From Acidobacteriota bacterium (lineage in GTDB: Bacteria > Acidobacteriota > Terriglobia > Bryobacterales > Bryobacteraceae), in the NCBI GenBank assembly GCA_018268715.1, contig JAFDVZ010000001.1, forward strand, positions 53,953 through 117,952: DNA of 64,000 nt, given 5' to 3'. Numbering within the stretch: the first letter of the stretch is position 1; the number at the start of each line of letters is the position of its first letter. The notes under the pieces were generated by a model. The model was not told the DNA's origin and made no database searches. It saw only the letters and a program-made list of their open reading frames with translations. A program made the position numbers and the translations under genes. Of the stretch, positions 19,081 through 27,725 are shown one piece after another.

Positions 19081-20373
19081 ATGAGTGATTTAGCCTTACA
19101 GAACCGAGCTGTCGAATCCACGAAGCTGGCCAATGGCGTCAGGGTCATCACTGAGGTCATGCCGCACGTGCGTTCCGTGTCCATGGGGATCTGGATCGGC
19201 ACGGGCTCCCGACGCGAGACGCCCGACGAGAACGGTATTTCCCACTTCATCGAGCACATGGTCTTCAAGGGGACCTCGAACCGTTCCGCCGAAGAGATCG
19301 CCCGATCGGTGGATTCGCTGGGCGGCGGACTCGACGCCTTCACGTCCAAGGAACTGGTCAGCTACAACACCAAGGTGCTGGACGAGCACGTTCCCATCGC
19401 CTTCGACGTCCTGGCGGACCTGGTTCTGAACCCGTTGTTCCGCGACGAAGATATCGAGAAGGAAAAGGGCGTCATCTTTGAAGAGATCAAGATGGAGGTG
19501 GACAACCCCGAGTACCTTATCCACGAGATCTTCTCGAGCAACTTCTGGAAGGACCACCCGCTCGGCAAACCCATCCTCGGCACGAAGGAAACGGTGAAGA
19601 AGTTCGAGCGCGACACGCTGCGCGAATACTGGGCGCGCATCTATTCGCCGGGCAACATCCTGATCACGGCGGCCGGGAACCTGCGGCACGACCAGATCGT
19701 GCAACTCACCGAAGAGCGGTTCTCCAAGCTCAGTCCGGTTGCTCCCATGCCGGCGCAGGAATCTCCCAAGGCGCACGCGCGCATGGTGTTCCGCAACAAG
19801 GCGTCGCTCGAGCAGGTGCACGTGTACATGGGCATGCCCGCCTATCCGCTGAGGCACGAGGCGCGGTTTGTCAGCTACGTGCTGAACAATGTGCTGGGCG
19901 GCGCGATGAGTTCGCGGCTGTTCCAGAACATCCGCGAGAAGCAGGGCCTGGCTTATTCGGTTTACTCGGAACTGAACATGTATCACGACGCCGGATGCCT
20001 GGCCATCTGCGCCGGAACGTCGCGGGAATCGGCCGAACGCGTCGTCTACTCCGTGATGGACGAATTGCGGCAGTTGCGCGAAACGCCGGTGGAAGCCGAG
20101 GAACTGCGCCGCGCCAAGGATCACCTGAAAGGGTCCTTCATGCTGGGCCTCGAATCGACGTCGAGCCGCATGGGCAACCTCGCGCGGCAGGAGCTGTACT
20201 TCGGACGTTTCTTCTCGCTGGATGAGATGCTCGACAGCATCGAGGTTGTGACGGTGGACCAGGTGCAGGCCGTCGCGCGTGAGTTCTTCAATCCCGACCG
20301 CATCGCGCTCACCATGCTCGGGCGGCTGGAAGGTCTGAAGATGACGCGGGAAGATCTTATCCGCCATCAGTGA
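19081..20373 (+). CDS. M16 family zinc peptidase (mitochondrial-processing-peptidase-like)
   Basis: 430 residues, the usual size for a single-chain bacterial M16 peptidase. The inverted zinc motif HFIEH (H55, E58, H59) is present, with the downstream glutamate in FEEIKMEVDNPEY near 135, and the C-terminal half has the conserved REKQGLAYSVYSEL pattern near 280. No signal peptide, so probably cytoplasmic; the substrate is unknown. ATG 19081 fits the family (KLANGVRVITEVMPHVRSV). It begins a close-packed operon with the TPM, nucleotidyltransferase and lemA genes; its stop overlaps the next start by four bases. Confidence 0.9.
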   Translation: MSDLALQNRAVESTKLANGVRVITEVMPHVRSVSMGIWIGTGSRRETPDENGISHFIEHMVFKGTSNRSAEEIARSVDSLGGGLDAFTSKELVSYNTKVLDEHVPIAFDVLADLVLNPLFRDEDIEKEKGVIFEEIKMEVDNPEYLIHEIFSSNFWKDHPLGKPILGTKETVKKFERDTLREYWARIYSPGNILITAAGNLRHDQIVQLTEERFSKLSPVAPMPAQESPKAHARMVFRNKASLEQVHVYMGMPAYPLRHEARFVSYVLNNVLGGAMSSRLFQNIREKQGLAYSVYSELNMYHDAGCLAICAGTSRESAERVVYSVMDELRQLRETPVEAEELRRAKDHLKGSFMLGLESTSSRMGNLARQELYFGRFFSLDEMLDSIEVVTVDQVQAVAREFFNPDRIALTMLGRLEGLKMTREDLIRHQ

Positions 20374-21173
20374 GTCCTCGAAGGGCCGTCGTAATCCGCG
20401 CGCTTCTCGCCGCACTCCTGCTGGAGGCCGCGGCGCTCGCGCTGGACCCGGCACGCCCCCAGCCACAAGGCTACGTCAACGACTTCGCGGGCGTGATCGA
20501 CGACGCCTCGCGCATTGAGCTGCGCGATTACTGTGAGCGGCTGGAGAAGGCCACTGGCGCGCAGTTGGCGGTAGTCACGATTCCCAGCCTCGAGGGCGAA
20601 CCGATCGAGGATTTCGCGAACGCGCTGTTTCGGCAATGGGGCGTCGGAAAGAAGGGCAAGGACGAGGGCGTCCTGCTTCTGCTTTCGATACGGGACCGCC
20701 GCAGTCGCGTTGAAGTGGGCTACGGGCTGGAGCCGATTCTGCCGGACGGCTTTGCCGGCAGCGTTCTGCGGGAGATGCGGCCGTCGCTCGCCGAGGGCGC
20801 CTACGGCCAGGCGATGCTCGCCGGCGCCGCGCAGATCGGCGACCGGATCGCCGAGGCCAAGGGCGTTCACCTGGACCGCACCCTGGCCCGGCGCGCCAGT
20901 CCGGTGGGGAATCGCACTGCTCGGGAAGTCCCGTGGGCGATGATCCTCATCCTGCTGGTGATCCTGTTCGGCCTTTTCGGCGGCGCGGGTCGCGGCGGCG
21001 GGGGATTCCTTACCTGGATGCTGCTCGGCAACGTCCTCGGCGGGTCGCGCTACCGCGACGGCGACCGGGGCGGCTGGGGCGGAGGCGGGTTCGGCGGATA
21101 CGATGGAGGCGGAGGATTCGGCGGATTCGGAGGAGGCGATTCGGGCGGCGGCGGCGCTTCCGGAAGTTGGTGA
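20370..21173 (+). CDS. TPM-domain (YgcG-like) membrane protein with Gly-rich tail
   Basis: 267 residues from GTG 20370, overlapping the M16 stop as GTGA, so translation is probably coupled. It has an N-terminal signal segment (VIRALLAALLLEAAALAL), a TPM domain at about 30-165 (GYVNDFAGVIDDASRIEL, AQLAVVTIPSLEGEPIEDFA, DEGVLLLLSIRDRRSRVEVG, GYGLEPILPD), one membrane helix at about 190-208 and a tail very rich in Gly. TPM proteins are repeatedly found next to LemA, as here; plant and cyanobacterial members serve in photosystem repair, but bacterial YgcG has no settled function. Confidence 0.85.
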   Translation: MSPRRAVVIRALLAALLLEAAALALDPARPQPQGYVNDFAGVIDDASRIELRDYCERLEKATGAQLAVVTIPSLEGEPIEDFANALFRQWGVGKKGKDEGVLLLLSIRDRRSRVEVGYGLEPILPDGFAGSVLREMRPSLAEGAYGQAMLAGAAQIGDRIAEAKGVHLDRTLARRASPVGNRTAREVPWAMILILLVILFGLFGGAGRGGGGFLTWMLLGNVLGGSRYRDGDRGGWGGGGFGGYDGGGGFGGFGGGDSGGGGASGSW

Positions 21174-21177
21174 TGCT

Positions 21178-21882
21178 ATGGAACGATCGCTAACCATGCT
21201 GGTTTCGAAACTCGACCGGGCGTTGGGCGACAGGCTTGTCTCGGTGATCCTCTACGGTTCGGCCGCCTCGGGCGATTTCGACGGGCTGTACTCGGACTTG
21301 AACGTGCTTTGCGTCCTGTCTCAACTGACGCCGGAGGAACTGTTCCAGGCGGAGGGCGTCGTCAAGTGGTGGCGAGAGTTGGGCAACCCCGCTCCGCTGC
21401 TGATGACGGAGGAGGAAACGCGCTCCTCGGCCGACTGTTTCGTCATCGAGTTCACCGACATGAAGGAGCGGCGCAAGGTGCTCCACGGCCGGGATGTGAT
21501 CGCGGACCTGACTGTCGACCGGCGGTTTTATCGGGCGCGCGTCGAGTATGAGCTGCGCTCGAAGCTGCTGCGGTTGCGGCAACAGGCGGCCGGAGTGTGG
21601 ACCGATCGGGACGCGCTGTTGAAGCTGTGTCTCGAATCCGTTCCCACGTTCTGCGTGTTGGGCCGGCACGCGCTGATGCTCGGCGGATGTCCGCCGGCGG
21701 CGTCGCGCCGTCAGACCGTGGACCGGTTGGCCGCCGTCGTCGGCGCCGATCCGGCGGCGTTCCATCTCCTGCTCGATATCAGGGAGCGGAAATTCGCTCC
21801 GCAGGAGGCCGATCCTGCTACGCTGTTCAGGAAGTACCTGCAAACGATCGAGTCGGTCATCCGTTATGTGGATGCGCTTTGA
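21178..21882 (+). CDS. Nucleotidyltransferase-fold protein (MNT-like), single active-site Asp variant
   Basis: 234 residues from ATG 21178, four bases after the TPM stop. The N-terminus has the polymerase-beta-type signature GSAASGDFDGLYSDLNVLCVL: GSAA then, 10 residues on, SDLN. The usual second metal-binding Asp (DxD) is Asn here. The rest is helical with no recognisable partner domain (no HEPN His/Arg motif seen). It may be an inactive or altered nucleotidyltransferase. Placement between TPM and LemA genes with no gaps suggests a joint membrane-related role, which is inference. Confidence 0.65.
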   Translation: MERSLTMLVSKLDRALGDRLVSVILYGSAASGDFDGLYSDLNVLCVLSQLTPEELFQAEGVVKWWRELGNPAPLLMTEEETRSSADCFVIEFTDMKERRKVLHGRDVIADLTVDRRFYRARVEYELRSKLLRLRQQAAGVWTDRDALLKLCLESVPTFCVLGRHALMLGGCPPAASRRQTVDRLAAVVGADPAAFHLLLDIRERKFAPQEADPATLFRKYLQTIESVIRYVDAL

Positions 21883-21891
21883 GGAGGTAGT

Positions 21892-22455
21892 GTGAAAGTC
21901 GCCTTAATCAGCGTTGTCGCCCTCGTCCTGGTCGCGATTGTCGTGGTGGGAACGCTGGCCAGCATGCGGAATGACCTGGTGACCGGACGCAATGGCGTGG
22001 ACGCCGCCTGGGCCCAGGTGGACGCGGCCTTGCAGCGGCGGGCTGACCTGATCCCGAATCTGGTGGAGACCGTGAAGGGTTACGCCAAGCAGGAGCAGAC
22101 GGTTTTCAAGGATATCGCCGACGCCCGGGCCGCGTTGGGCGGAGCGCGCAACACGCAGGAGCGGTTGGACGCCAATAACCAGCTAACGAACGCGCTGAGC
22201 CGCCTGCTGGTGATTGTCGAGAATTACCCGCAGTTGAGATCGAATGAGTCATTCAACCGACTCATGGACGAGTTAGCCGGCACGGAGAACCGAATCAACG
22301 TGGAGCGGCGGAAATACAACGAAACGGTGCAGAAGTACAACACCGATATCCAGTTGTTTCCCAAGAACCTCGCGGCGGCCACGTTCGGCTTCACGCCCCA
22401 GCCGTATTTCAAGGCGGACACCGCGGCTCGCACAGCCCCCAACGTGAAGTTCTAA
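21892..22455 (+). CDS. lemA: LemA family protein
   Basis: 187 residues from GTG 21892 with GGAGGTAGT directly upstream. It has the N-terminal membrane helix (VALISVVALVLVAIVVVGTLA), the NGVDAAWAQVDAALQRRADLIPNLVETVKGYA motif, and the long helices with YPQLRSNESFNRLMDELAGTENRI and RRKYNETVQKYN that define LemA. The protein is anchored with its helical bundle outside the cytoplasm. Last gene of the M16-TPM-nucleotidyltransferase-LemA operon and convergent with an M48 peptidase gene, a combination known for LemA elsewhere (LemA with HtpX-like peptidase). Function still undefined. Confidence 0.92.
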   Translation: MKVALISVVALVLVAIVVVGTLASMRNDLVTGRNGVDAAWAQVDAALQRRADLIPNLVETVKGYAKQEQTVFKDIADARAALGGARNTQERLDANNQLTNALSRLLVIVENYPQLRSNESFNRLMDELAGTENRINVERRKYNETVQKYNTDIQLFPKNLAAATFGFTPQPYFKADTAARTAPNVKF

Positions 22456-22461
22456 CTCCCT

Positions 22462-23385
22462 TCAGTAGGTTCGGAACTCAGCTTTCGGAGCGGATGCCGA
22501 TCGCGTGGTCCGGTTCCGGTAATTCGCCCGCCCGACGAAGAACTGGCGGCCCCGCAACTCCTGGTGAGACGTGGTCATCGAATGCATCCTGGCCACTCGC
22601 TCGGGCGTGCGAGGATGAGTCCGGAAGTAGTCGCGAAGGGCTTCTTCCATGGAGCCCGCGATCTCGCCGGCCGGGGTCGACGCCGGAGGACGGAGGGCTT
22701 CGCCCATGGTCTGAGCCAGGCGGTTGAACACGGTCTCAGCGGCGTCCGGATCGTAGCCGGCCTCGATGGCGATGCGATTCCCTTCGGCGTCAGCCTCCAG
22801 TTCCTGGTATTGTCCGTAGCCCATGGCGATCAGCATCCGCGCCATGTCGAGCAGGTGGCCGGCGCCGCCCACGCCCACGCCCGCGCGCTTGAGCGCATGC
22901 TGATACTGGTAACGCTCGACGCAGTGGCGCAGGTCGACGTGCGACATTTCGTGACCCAGGATGGCCGCCAGTTCGGCCTCGGTCTCGAGGAAGTCCATCA
23001 TGCCTCGCAGCACATAGATCTGCCCGCCCGGCAGGGCGAAGGCGTTGATCGACGGCGACTCGATCACGTGGAACTCGTAAGGAATGTCCTTGCGCCTGAG
23101 TTGTGGTGCGAGCGACTGGCCGACGGCGGAGACATACGACGTGTCGTTGGGATCCTGCGCCGCCCACTGGGAGACGCCCGCGGCGAGTTGGGCGCCTAAC
23201 CGAACCTCCTCCCCCGACGGCATGCGCGTGGCCACGAGCCCGATTTGATCCGCGTCGCGCAGGAAGTCGGCCCAGATCTCGCGGGCCGAGGAGAGGTCCA
23301 CCGTGCGGTCCTGCTTGCCCATGGATGCGAGCGCGCCTCCCGCGATCAACAGGGCGGCGACCGCGATGGCGGCCCGGCGGTTCAT
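22462..23385 (-). CDS. M48 family exported metallopeptidase
   Basis: 307 residues with an N-terminal hydrophobic segment (AAIAVAALLIAGGALAS) that serves as signal or anchor. The zinc motif HEMSH (H145, E146, H149) and the later ELEADAEGNRIAIEAGYD glutamate near 205 identify the M48 gluzincin family (BepA/LoiP-like), periplasmic quality-control peptidases. ATG 23385 overlaps the stop of the upstream DUF2339 gene (ATGA), so the two are translationally coupled. It faces lemA tail to tail, six bases apart. Confidence 0.88.
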   Translation of the reverse strand: MNRRAAIAVAALLIAGGALASMGKQDRTVDLSSAREIWADFLRDADQIGLVATRMPSGEEVRLGAQLAAGVSQWAAQDPNDTSYVSAVGQSLAPQLRRKDIPYEFHVIESPSINAFALPGGQIYVLRGMMDFLETEAELAAILGHEMSHVDLRHCVERYQYQHALKRAGVGVGGAGHLLDMARMLIAMGYGQYQELEADAEGNRIAIEAGYDPDAAETVFNRLAQTMGEALRPPASTPAGEIAGSMEEALRDYFRTHPRTPERVARMHSMTTSHQELRGRQFFVGRANYRNRTTRSASAPKAEFRTY

Positions 23386-26300
23386 AGATACCTCTCAATC
23401 TGCTTGCGGAATCGCGTATAGACCCAGGAAACGCCCACCATCACCGCGCCCAGCACGATGAACGAGAAGATTCGGCTGATGGTGTCCAGATGCCGCAAGT
23501 CGTAGAAGAACAGCTTCAGGATGCAGTTGAGGAACAGCAGCAGGCCTGACAGCCGCAGCACACGGTCGCGCGCCCAGAAACCGGCGGCCATCAGCAGCGC
23601 CGCCTGAACGCCCCACGCCACGGTGAGCACGGCGCCGCTCACTTCGTAATAGAGCATCAGCGCCACCAGGGCGCTGGCCAGTACGGAGAACAGTTGCCGC
23701 GCGTAACGATCGAGCTTCAGCCTGGCGTCGCTCGCCCGCGGCGCGAGCGCCTGCGCGATGTATAGGGCACTGACAACGAAGGCGCCGGTGGCGACGCGGC
23801 CCGGCACTCCCGCGAAGCTCTCCGGCACGTAGAAGTTGGTGGTCCAGCTTCGCCAGAAACAGATCAGCGCCAGCGCGTAGGACTGTAGCCGGAAGTCCAG
23901 GTCGTCGCGTTTGCGCCCGATCCAGTAGAGCAGCAGCGTGAACGCCGCCCAGCCCACGACGGTCAACACCCGTCCCAGTTCGAATCGCAACAGGGTGACG
24001 GCGAGAATCGGCGCCGCATATAGGTACAGCCGCCCCACCTTCGATTGCCGCCGCTCAAACCAGGCGTAATACTCGGACGCGATCACCGGCGCCACGGTCA
24101 GCAGACGGTGGGAAATCCCTCCGGTGGAGCCTGTGTTGACGAAGTTCGCGAAGAACAATCGGCCGAACGTCGCGGCGCCCATCAGGTCGGCCTGCACGGT
24201 CAGGACGCGAGTGTTCGGGCCGGTGAACTGCATGAGCGCGATGCCCAGCAGCGCCCACCCGACGGCCACCACTGGGTCGGGCAGCGCCATCCACATGAGC
24301 GTGGCGGCAAACGCGGTTCCGGCCAGCGACGCGGCTACGCGATGGTAGGCCTCTGTACGGAAGCCGCGAGCGCAGAGCGCGTAACTGAGCAGCGCCGCGC
24401 CGCCCAAGGCCAAGCGCGTGGCCGTTCCCATGCCCTTGTTCACGTCGATCACCACCGTCACCAGCACATACGCCCAACCGATTGACGCCACCGGGTAGGA
24501 TTGCCAGCGGAAGCAATTGGGGATGCCGCGCAGCCCGAGTTCGAGCATCAACAGGGCCAACGCGATCCAGGCGGTTCCGATGAACTTGGTGGGCGCGGCC
24601 AGCCAAACGAACAGAACCGCCGAAAACGTGGCCGCCCACGCGAGCGCCACGGGAGCGTACTTGGCCTCTACGCCTTCAGGGATGCGCTTGGCCCTGAGCG
24701 CCATCACGTAGGCCGCCGCCACGGCCACCAGCACGGGCGCCCAGCGGAGTTTTGCGGTCAGCGGGGCCCCGAAGTCGTTGATCGCCAGAGCGCATAGGGC
24801 GAAGACGACAAATCCGTAGGCTTGCAGCCGGTATTCCACCAGCGACTTCCGCAGGCCGAACTCGAACAACGCGAGCCCGATGAGGAACCACGCCGCGCCC
24901 ACCCACAGCGTCGGCGACTCGTAGCCCGCCACCAACAGCAATGGGACCGCGGCGCCGTAGCTGAAGTACTTCGCCGTGCGTCGCAGCCAGCGGTTCAGGT
25001 ACATGAGAGCCGTCGAGAACAGCCCGACCGGCCACCATTCATGGCTGTTGGCCGGCGCGTCCTGGGCCGCGAGCTTCAATGTGGCGAGGCCGAACAACGC
25101 CGCGCTCAACCTTTGCGGGTAGGCCTGTCCCAGCCATCGCCCGGCCAGGAACAGCAACTCCGCCTCCACCAGCCAGCCAAAGTTGATCCAGACCGTGGTC
25201 GCCTTCAGCCACACCGCGCCGGTCGCCAGTCCGGCGGCGATGGTTATTGGGCCCTCGTATCCGCCGTTCGCCATGCGTTCGGGCAAGGGTGTCGCCTCAT
25301 CCGGCCGGCGCAGCCGGTAACGCGCCGCCGCCCCGGCGATAAACACGACGGCGCACGCCGCCAGAAATGCCCAGCTGTGATGCCTGGCCACGTGATTCCA
25401 CTTGGGCACAGACAGCGCGAGCACGCCCACGGTGTTCAACGGGAAGATGCAGCGTTCGGGAAGGCTGAACGCCTTTGGTCTGGACGCCCGCAGGATCGTG
25501 AAGCCCTCAAATAGCAGCCAGTAGACGGCGATGATCGCCTGCGAGGAGGCGAGCGGCGAGCCGGAATCGCCCCGCGCGATGCAGGCGCCATAGGTGGCGA
25601 ACACGCCGAACAGCGCCATCTCGAACCATTCGAAGCGGTGCGCCAGGTACAGCAGGGAGGCGGTTAACGGCACAAGCGCCACGAAGGAGAACGTGTTCAC
25701 CGGCGTGATCACCAGGGTCGCGAACGCGATGAAGTACGCGAGTCCCGTCACGGTCTGCGACTTGTACTTCAGCGAGTGGAGGATCATGCCGGCGGCGACC
25801 GCTGTGAGGAGAATGGATGCGATCCACGGATTGGCGATGATGCGCGCCGCGTCCACCGCGTACATGGCGTAGGCGGTGAAGTAGAGGCCGGCCCATCCGC
25901 CGCCGATCAGTCCCCGCGCGAACACCCGGTATACGCTCCGTCGCTCCACCGCGACTCCGGCGGCCAGCATGCCCCCGCTGACCGCCAGCGCGATCGCCAC
26001 GCGGCCCGCGGGTCCAACCTTTGTGAAGGAGTAGCCGAGCAACAGCGCAATGCCGATGATCAGGATCAACACGCCGAGTTTGTTCAGCCAATTGCCGCCC
26101 ACCATGGCTTCCCACTCCTGGGAGGCGACTCCGGAAGCGATGCGCTCGCGCCAACTCGGGCCCGCGGGAACCGGCGGTGGCGGTGGTTCGACCGGCGGAG
26201 GCGGCTTCGGCTCGGGTTCGGGCAGGACTGGCGGCGCCTGGTAGGCAGGCTCGGGTTGGGGCTCGACGATGGGCGGCGGGGGTTCCTCGGCAATCGCGAC

Positions 26301-26495
26301 GCGTTGAACCAGCGGCGCCGTTGGCGTCTCCGGAACGTGCGGCGCCGCGCACTCGAGCGCGTAGACCCGGGCCGTCAGCTTTTCGATCTGCCGATTCTCC
26401 GAGCGCAGTTCGTCCACGTCGCGCCGCACCCGGCGGAGCTTCCTGTACTGCATGGCGCATATGATGAACAGCACAAAGACGAGAAACTCGGTCAC
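23382..26495 (-). CDS. DUF2339 multi-pass membrane protein
   Basis: 1037 residues. After a membrane helix at 1-15 comes a short coiled coil (RRVRRDVDELRSENRQIEKL), a Pro-rich linker of about 70 residues with repeated PPP and EPEP, and WEAMVGGNWLNKLGVLILIIGI at about 130, the entry signature of DUF2339. From there to the end it is nearly all hydrophobic, with more than twenty predicted membrane helices. Function unknown; the family is found in many Gram-negative bacteria. Translationally coupled to the M48 peptidase gene. Divergent from the RsbW-like gene. Confidence 0.88.
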   Translation of the reverse strand: MTEFLVFVLFIICAMQYRKLRRVRRDVDELRSENRQIEKLTARVYALECAAPHVPETPTAPLVQRVAIAEEPPPPIVEPQPEPAYQAPPVLPEPEPKPPPPVEPPPPPVPAGPSWRERIASGVASQEWEAMVGGNWLNKLGVLILIIGIALLLGYSFTKVGPAGRVAIALAVSGGMLAAGVAVERRSVYRVFARGLIGGGWAGLYFTAYAMYAVDAARIIANPWIASILLTAVAAGMILHSLKYKSQTVTGLAYFIAFATLVITPVNTFSFVALVPLTASLLYLAHRFEWFEMALFGVFATYGACIARGDSGSPLASSQAIIAVYWLLFEGFTILRASRPKAFSLPERCIFPLNTVGVLALSVPKWNHVARHHSWAFLAACAVVFIAGAAARYRLRRPDEATPLPERMANGGYEGPITIAAGLATGAVWLKATTVWINFGWLVEAELLFLAGRWLGQAYPQRLSAALFGLATLKLAAQDAPANSHEWWPVGLFSTALMYLNRWLRRTAKYFSYGAAVPLLLVAGYESPTLWVGAAWFLIGLALFEFGLRKSLVEYRLQAYGFVVFALCALAINDFGAPLTAKLRWAPVLVAVAAAYVMALRAKRIPEGVEAKYAPVALAWAATFSAVLFVWLAAPTKFIGTAWIALALLMLELGLRGIPNCFRWQSYPVASIGWAYVLVTVVIDVNKGMGTATRLALGGAALLSYALCARGFRTEAYHRVAASLAGTAFAATLMWMALPDPVVAVGWALLGIALMQFTGPNTRVLTVQADLMGAATFGRLFFANFVNTGSTGGISHRLLTVAPVIASEYYAWFERRQSKVGRLYLYAAPILAVTLLRFELGRVLTVVGWAAFTLLLYWIGRKRDDLDFRLQSYALALICFWRSWTTNFYVPESFAGVPGRVATGAFVVSALYIAQALAPRASDARLKLDRYARQLFSVLASALVALMLYYEVSGAVLTVAWGVQAALLMAAGFWARDRVLRLSGLLLFLNCILKLFFYDLRHLDTISRIFSFIVLGAVMVGVSWVYTRFRKQIERYL

Positions 26496-26569
26496 CAGGC
26501 CTCCGGACGATCAGAACGATTGTCTAACTTCACATGCCTCCACGGGGATTCGGCTTTCAGTTATCTTGC

Positions 26570-26587
26570 GCTGTCCTTTCGGACAGC
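26570..26587. other. Short perfect hairpin in intergenic region before RsbW-like gene
   Basis: GCTGTCC (26570-26576) and GGACAGC (26581-26587) pair around a TTTC loop in the 190-base gap between the divergent DUF2339 and RsbW-like genes. It could be a leader hairpin or a binding site. No promoter boxes are convincing here. Confidence 0.3.
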
Positions 26588-26685
26588 CGCGGCGCCCGTA
26601 CCGCCCCACGCCGCGTTCGGGCTCGAGGTGATAGTATCTTAGTGTTAACGAATTCTTATTGGCCACGCGCGGCCGCATTCAAACT

Positions 26686-27129
26686 ATGCCCGATCAGGAT
26701 AGCGGCGAGATCCGCAGTGTGGACGCCATGCTCGACTCCGACCTTGACAGCGTGGATACCGCCGAGACGGAGACGCTGAAGATCGCCGAACAGTTGGGTT
26801 TCGAAGAGGAAGATCTGCACAAGATCGGCATGGCGGTGCGGGAATGCATGGTGAACGCCGTCGTTCACGGGAACCGTTACAATGCCCGGAAGAAGGTTCA
26901 TTTCCAGGTGCTCAAGGGGCCGGACCGCATGACCATCGTCATTCGCGACGAGGGTGAAGGCTTCGAGCTGCAGTCTTTGCCGGACCCACTGGCCGAGGAG
27001 AACCTGCTGCGGCAGTCCGGGCGGGGCCTACTGCTGATTCAGGCCTTCATGGACGACGTGAGGATAGAACGGCTGGAGCCGAGAGGCACTGAAGTAAGAA
27101 TGACGAAAAGCCTGGCCACGGCCAGCTAA
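26686..27129 (+). CDS. RsbW/SpoIIAB-type anti-sigma factor kinase
   Basis: 147 residues from ATG 26686 (MPDQDSGEIRSVDAMLDSDL). The GHKL ATPase motifs are plain: N-box ECMVNAVVHGNRYN, G1 DEGEGFE and G2 SGRGLLLIQAF. Such proteins bind and inhibit a sigma factor (or other partner) and are antagonised by unphosphorylated STAS proteins; they phosphorylate the STAS serine. The STAS partner follows 40 bases downstream. No sigma factor gene is adjacent. Confidence 0.88.
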   Translation: MPDQDSGEIRSVDAMLDSDLDSVDTAETETLKIAEQLGFEEEDLHKIGMAVRECMVNAVVHGNRYNARKKVHFQVLKGPDRMTIVIRDEGEGFELQSLPDPLAEENLLRQSGRGLLLIQAFMDDVRIERLEPRGTEVRMTKSLATAS

Positions 27130-27169
27130 ACGGATCGATTTTCAAAAGGATACCAAGGAGGCACTACTC

Positions 27170-27514
27170 GTGAGCGTGAAGCTTTCTACCCGTCAGGTGG
27201 GAGATGTGACCGTGATTGACGCAGTCGGCAGGATTACGCTGGGAGAAGGCGCCAGCACCTTCCGCGACGCTATTCGCGACTTGGCCGCGAAGGGCGACAA
27301 GAAACTGCTGTTGAACCTCAGCGAGGTGAGCTATATCGACAGCTCGGGCATTGGCGAACTGGTTTCCGGCTTCACCACCGTTACAAATCACGGCGGTCAG
27401 CTGAAACTGGTCGGCCTCACCAAGCGCGTGAAGGACCTGCTCCAGATCACCAAGCTGTACACGATTTTTGACGTCTACGACACCGAAACCAGCGCCGTTC
27501 GCAGTTTCGCGTAA
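27170..27514 (+). CDS. STAS-domain anti-sigma factor antagonist (RsbV-like)
   Basis: 114 residues from GTG 27170 with AAGGAGG upstream. The fold is STAS throughout: DVTVIDAVGRITLGEGAS, LLLNLSEVSYIDSSGIGEL (phosphorylatable Ser at about 58) and the ending LYTIFDVYDTETSAVRSF. It should be phosphorylated by the RsbW-like kinase encoded just before it and, when dephosphorylated, release the kinase from its target. No phosphatase gene (RsbU/SpoIIE type) is in the window. Confidence 0.9.
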   Translation: MSVKLSTRQVGDVTVIDAVGRITLGEGASTFRDAIRDLAAKGDKKLLLNLSEVSYIDSSGIGELVSGFTTVTNHGGQLKLVGLTKRVKDLLQITKLYTIFDVYDTETSAVRSFA

Positions 27515-27524
27515 GCCCTGTTCC

Positions 27525-27552
27525 GGGGTGGCCAGCTTCCGGCGGCCGCCCC
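27525..27552 (+). terminator. Probable terminator hairpin after STAS gene
   Basis: GGGGTGGCC (27525-27533) pairs with GGCCGCCCC (27544-27552) with one G-T wobble, ten bases after the STAS stop. No T-run follows, so it may be a weak or Rho-assisted terminator. The remaining part of the 210-base gap to the LacI gene contains a CATACGTATG palindrome (27666-27675), which may be an operator; nothing else is seen. Confidence 0.4.
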
Positions 27553-27725
27553 TGCTCCATTCCGCCGGCTGTTCCAGACTCGTCCGCGCAAGACTCCGCC
27601 GGTAGTGTGCGTCCTCGTTCGACTCTCCCGGTCTCCGCTCGATCGCTCTCCATAATCACTCAGGTCATACGTATGTCCTCATGAGTTGCGATAGTGTGAT
27701 ATACGTCAGAGGCGCCCCTATCGGT

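Noticed and set aside
21055-21170. Repetitive GGAGGCGG-type DNA
   Set aside because: It is the coding sequence of the Gly-rich tail of the TPM protein and not an independent repeat.
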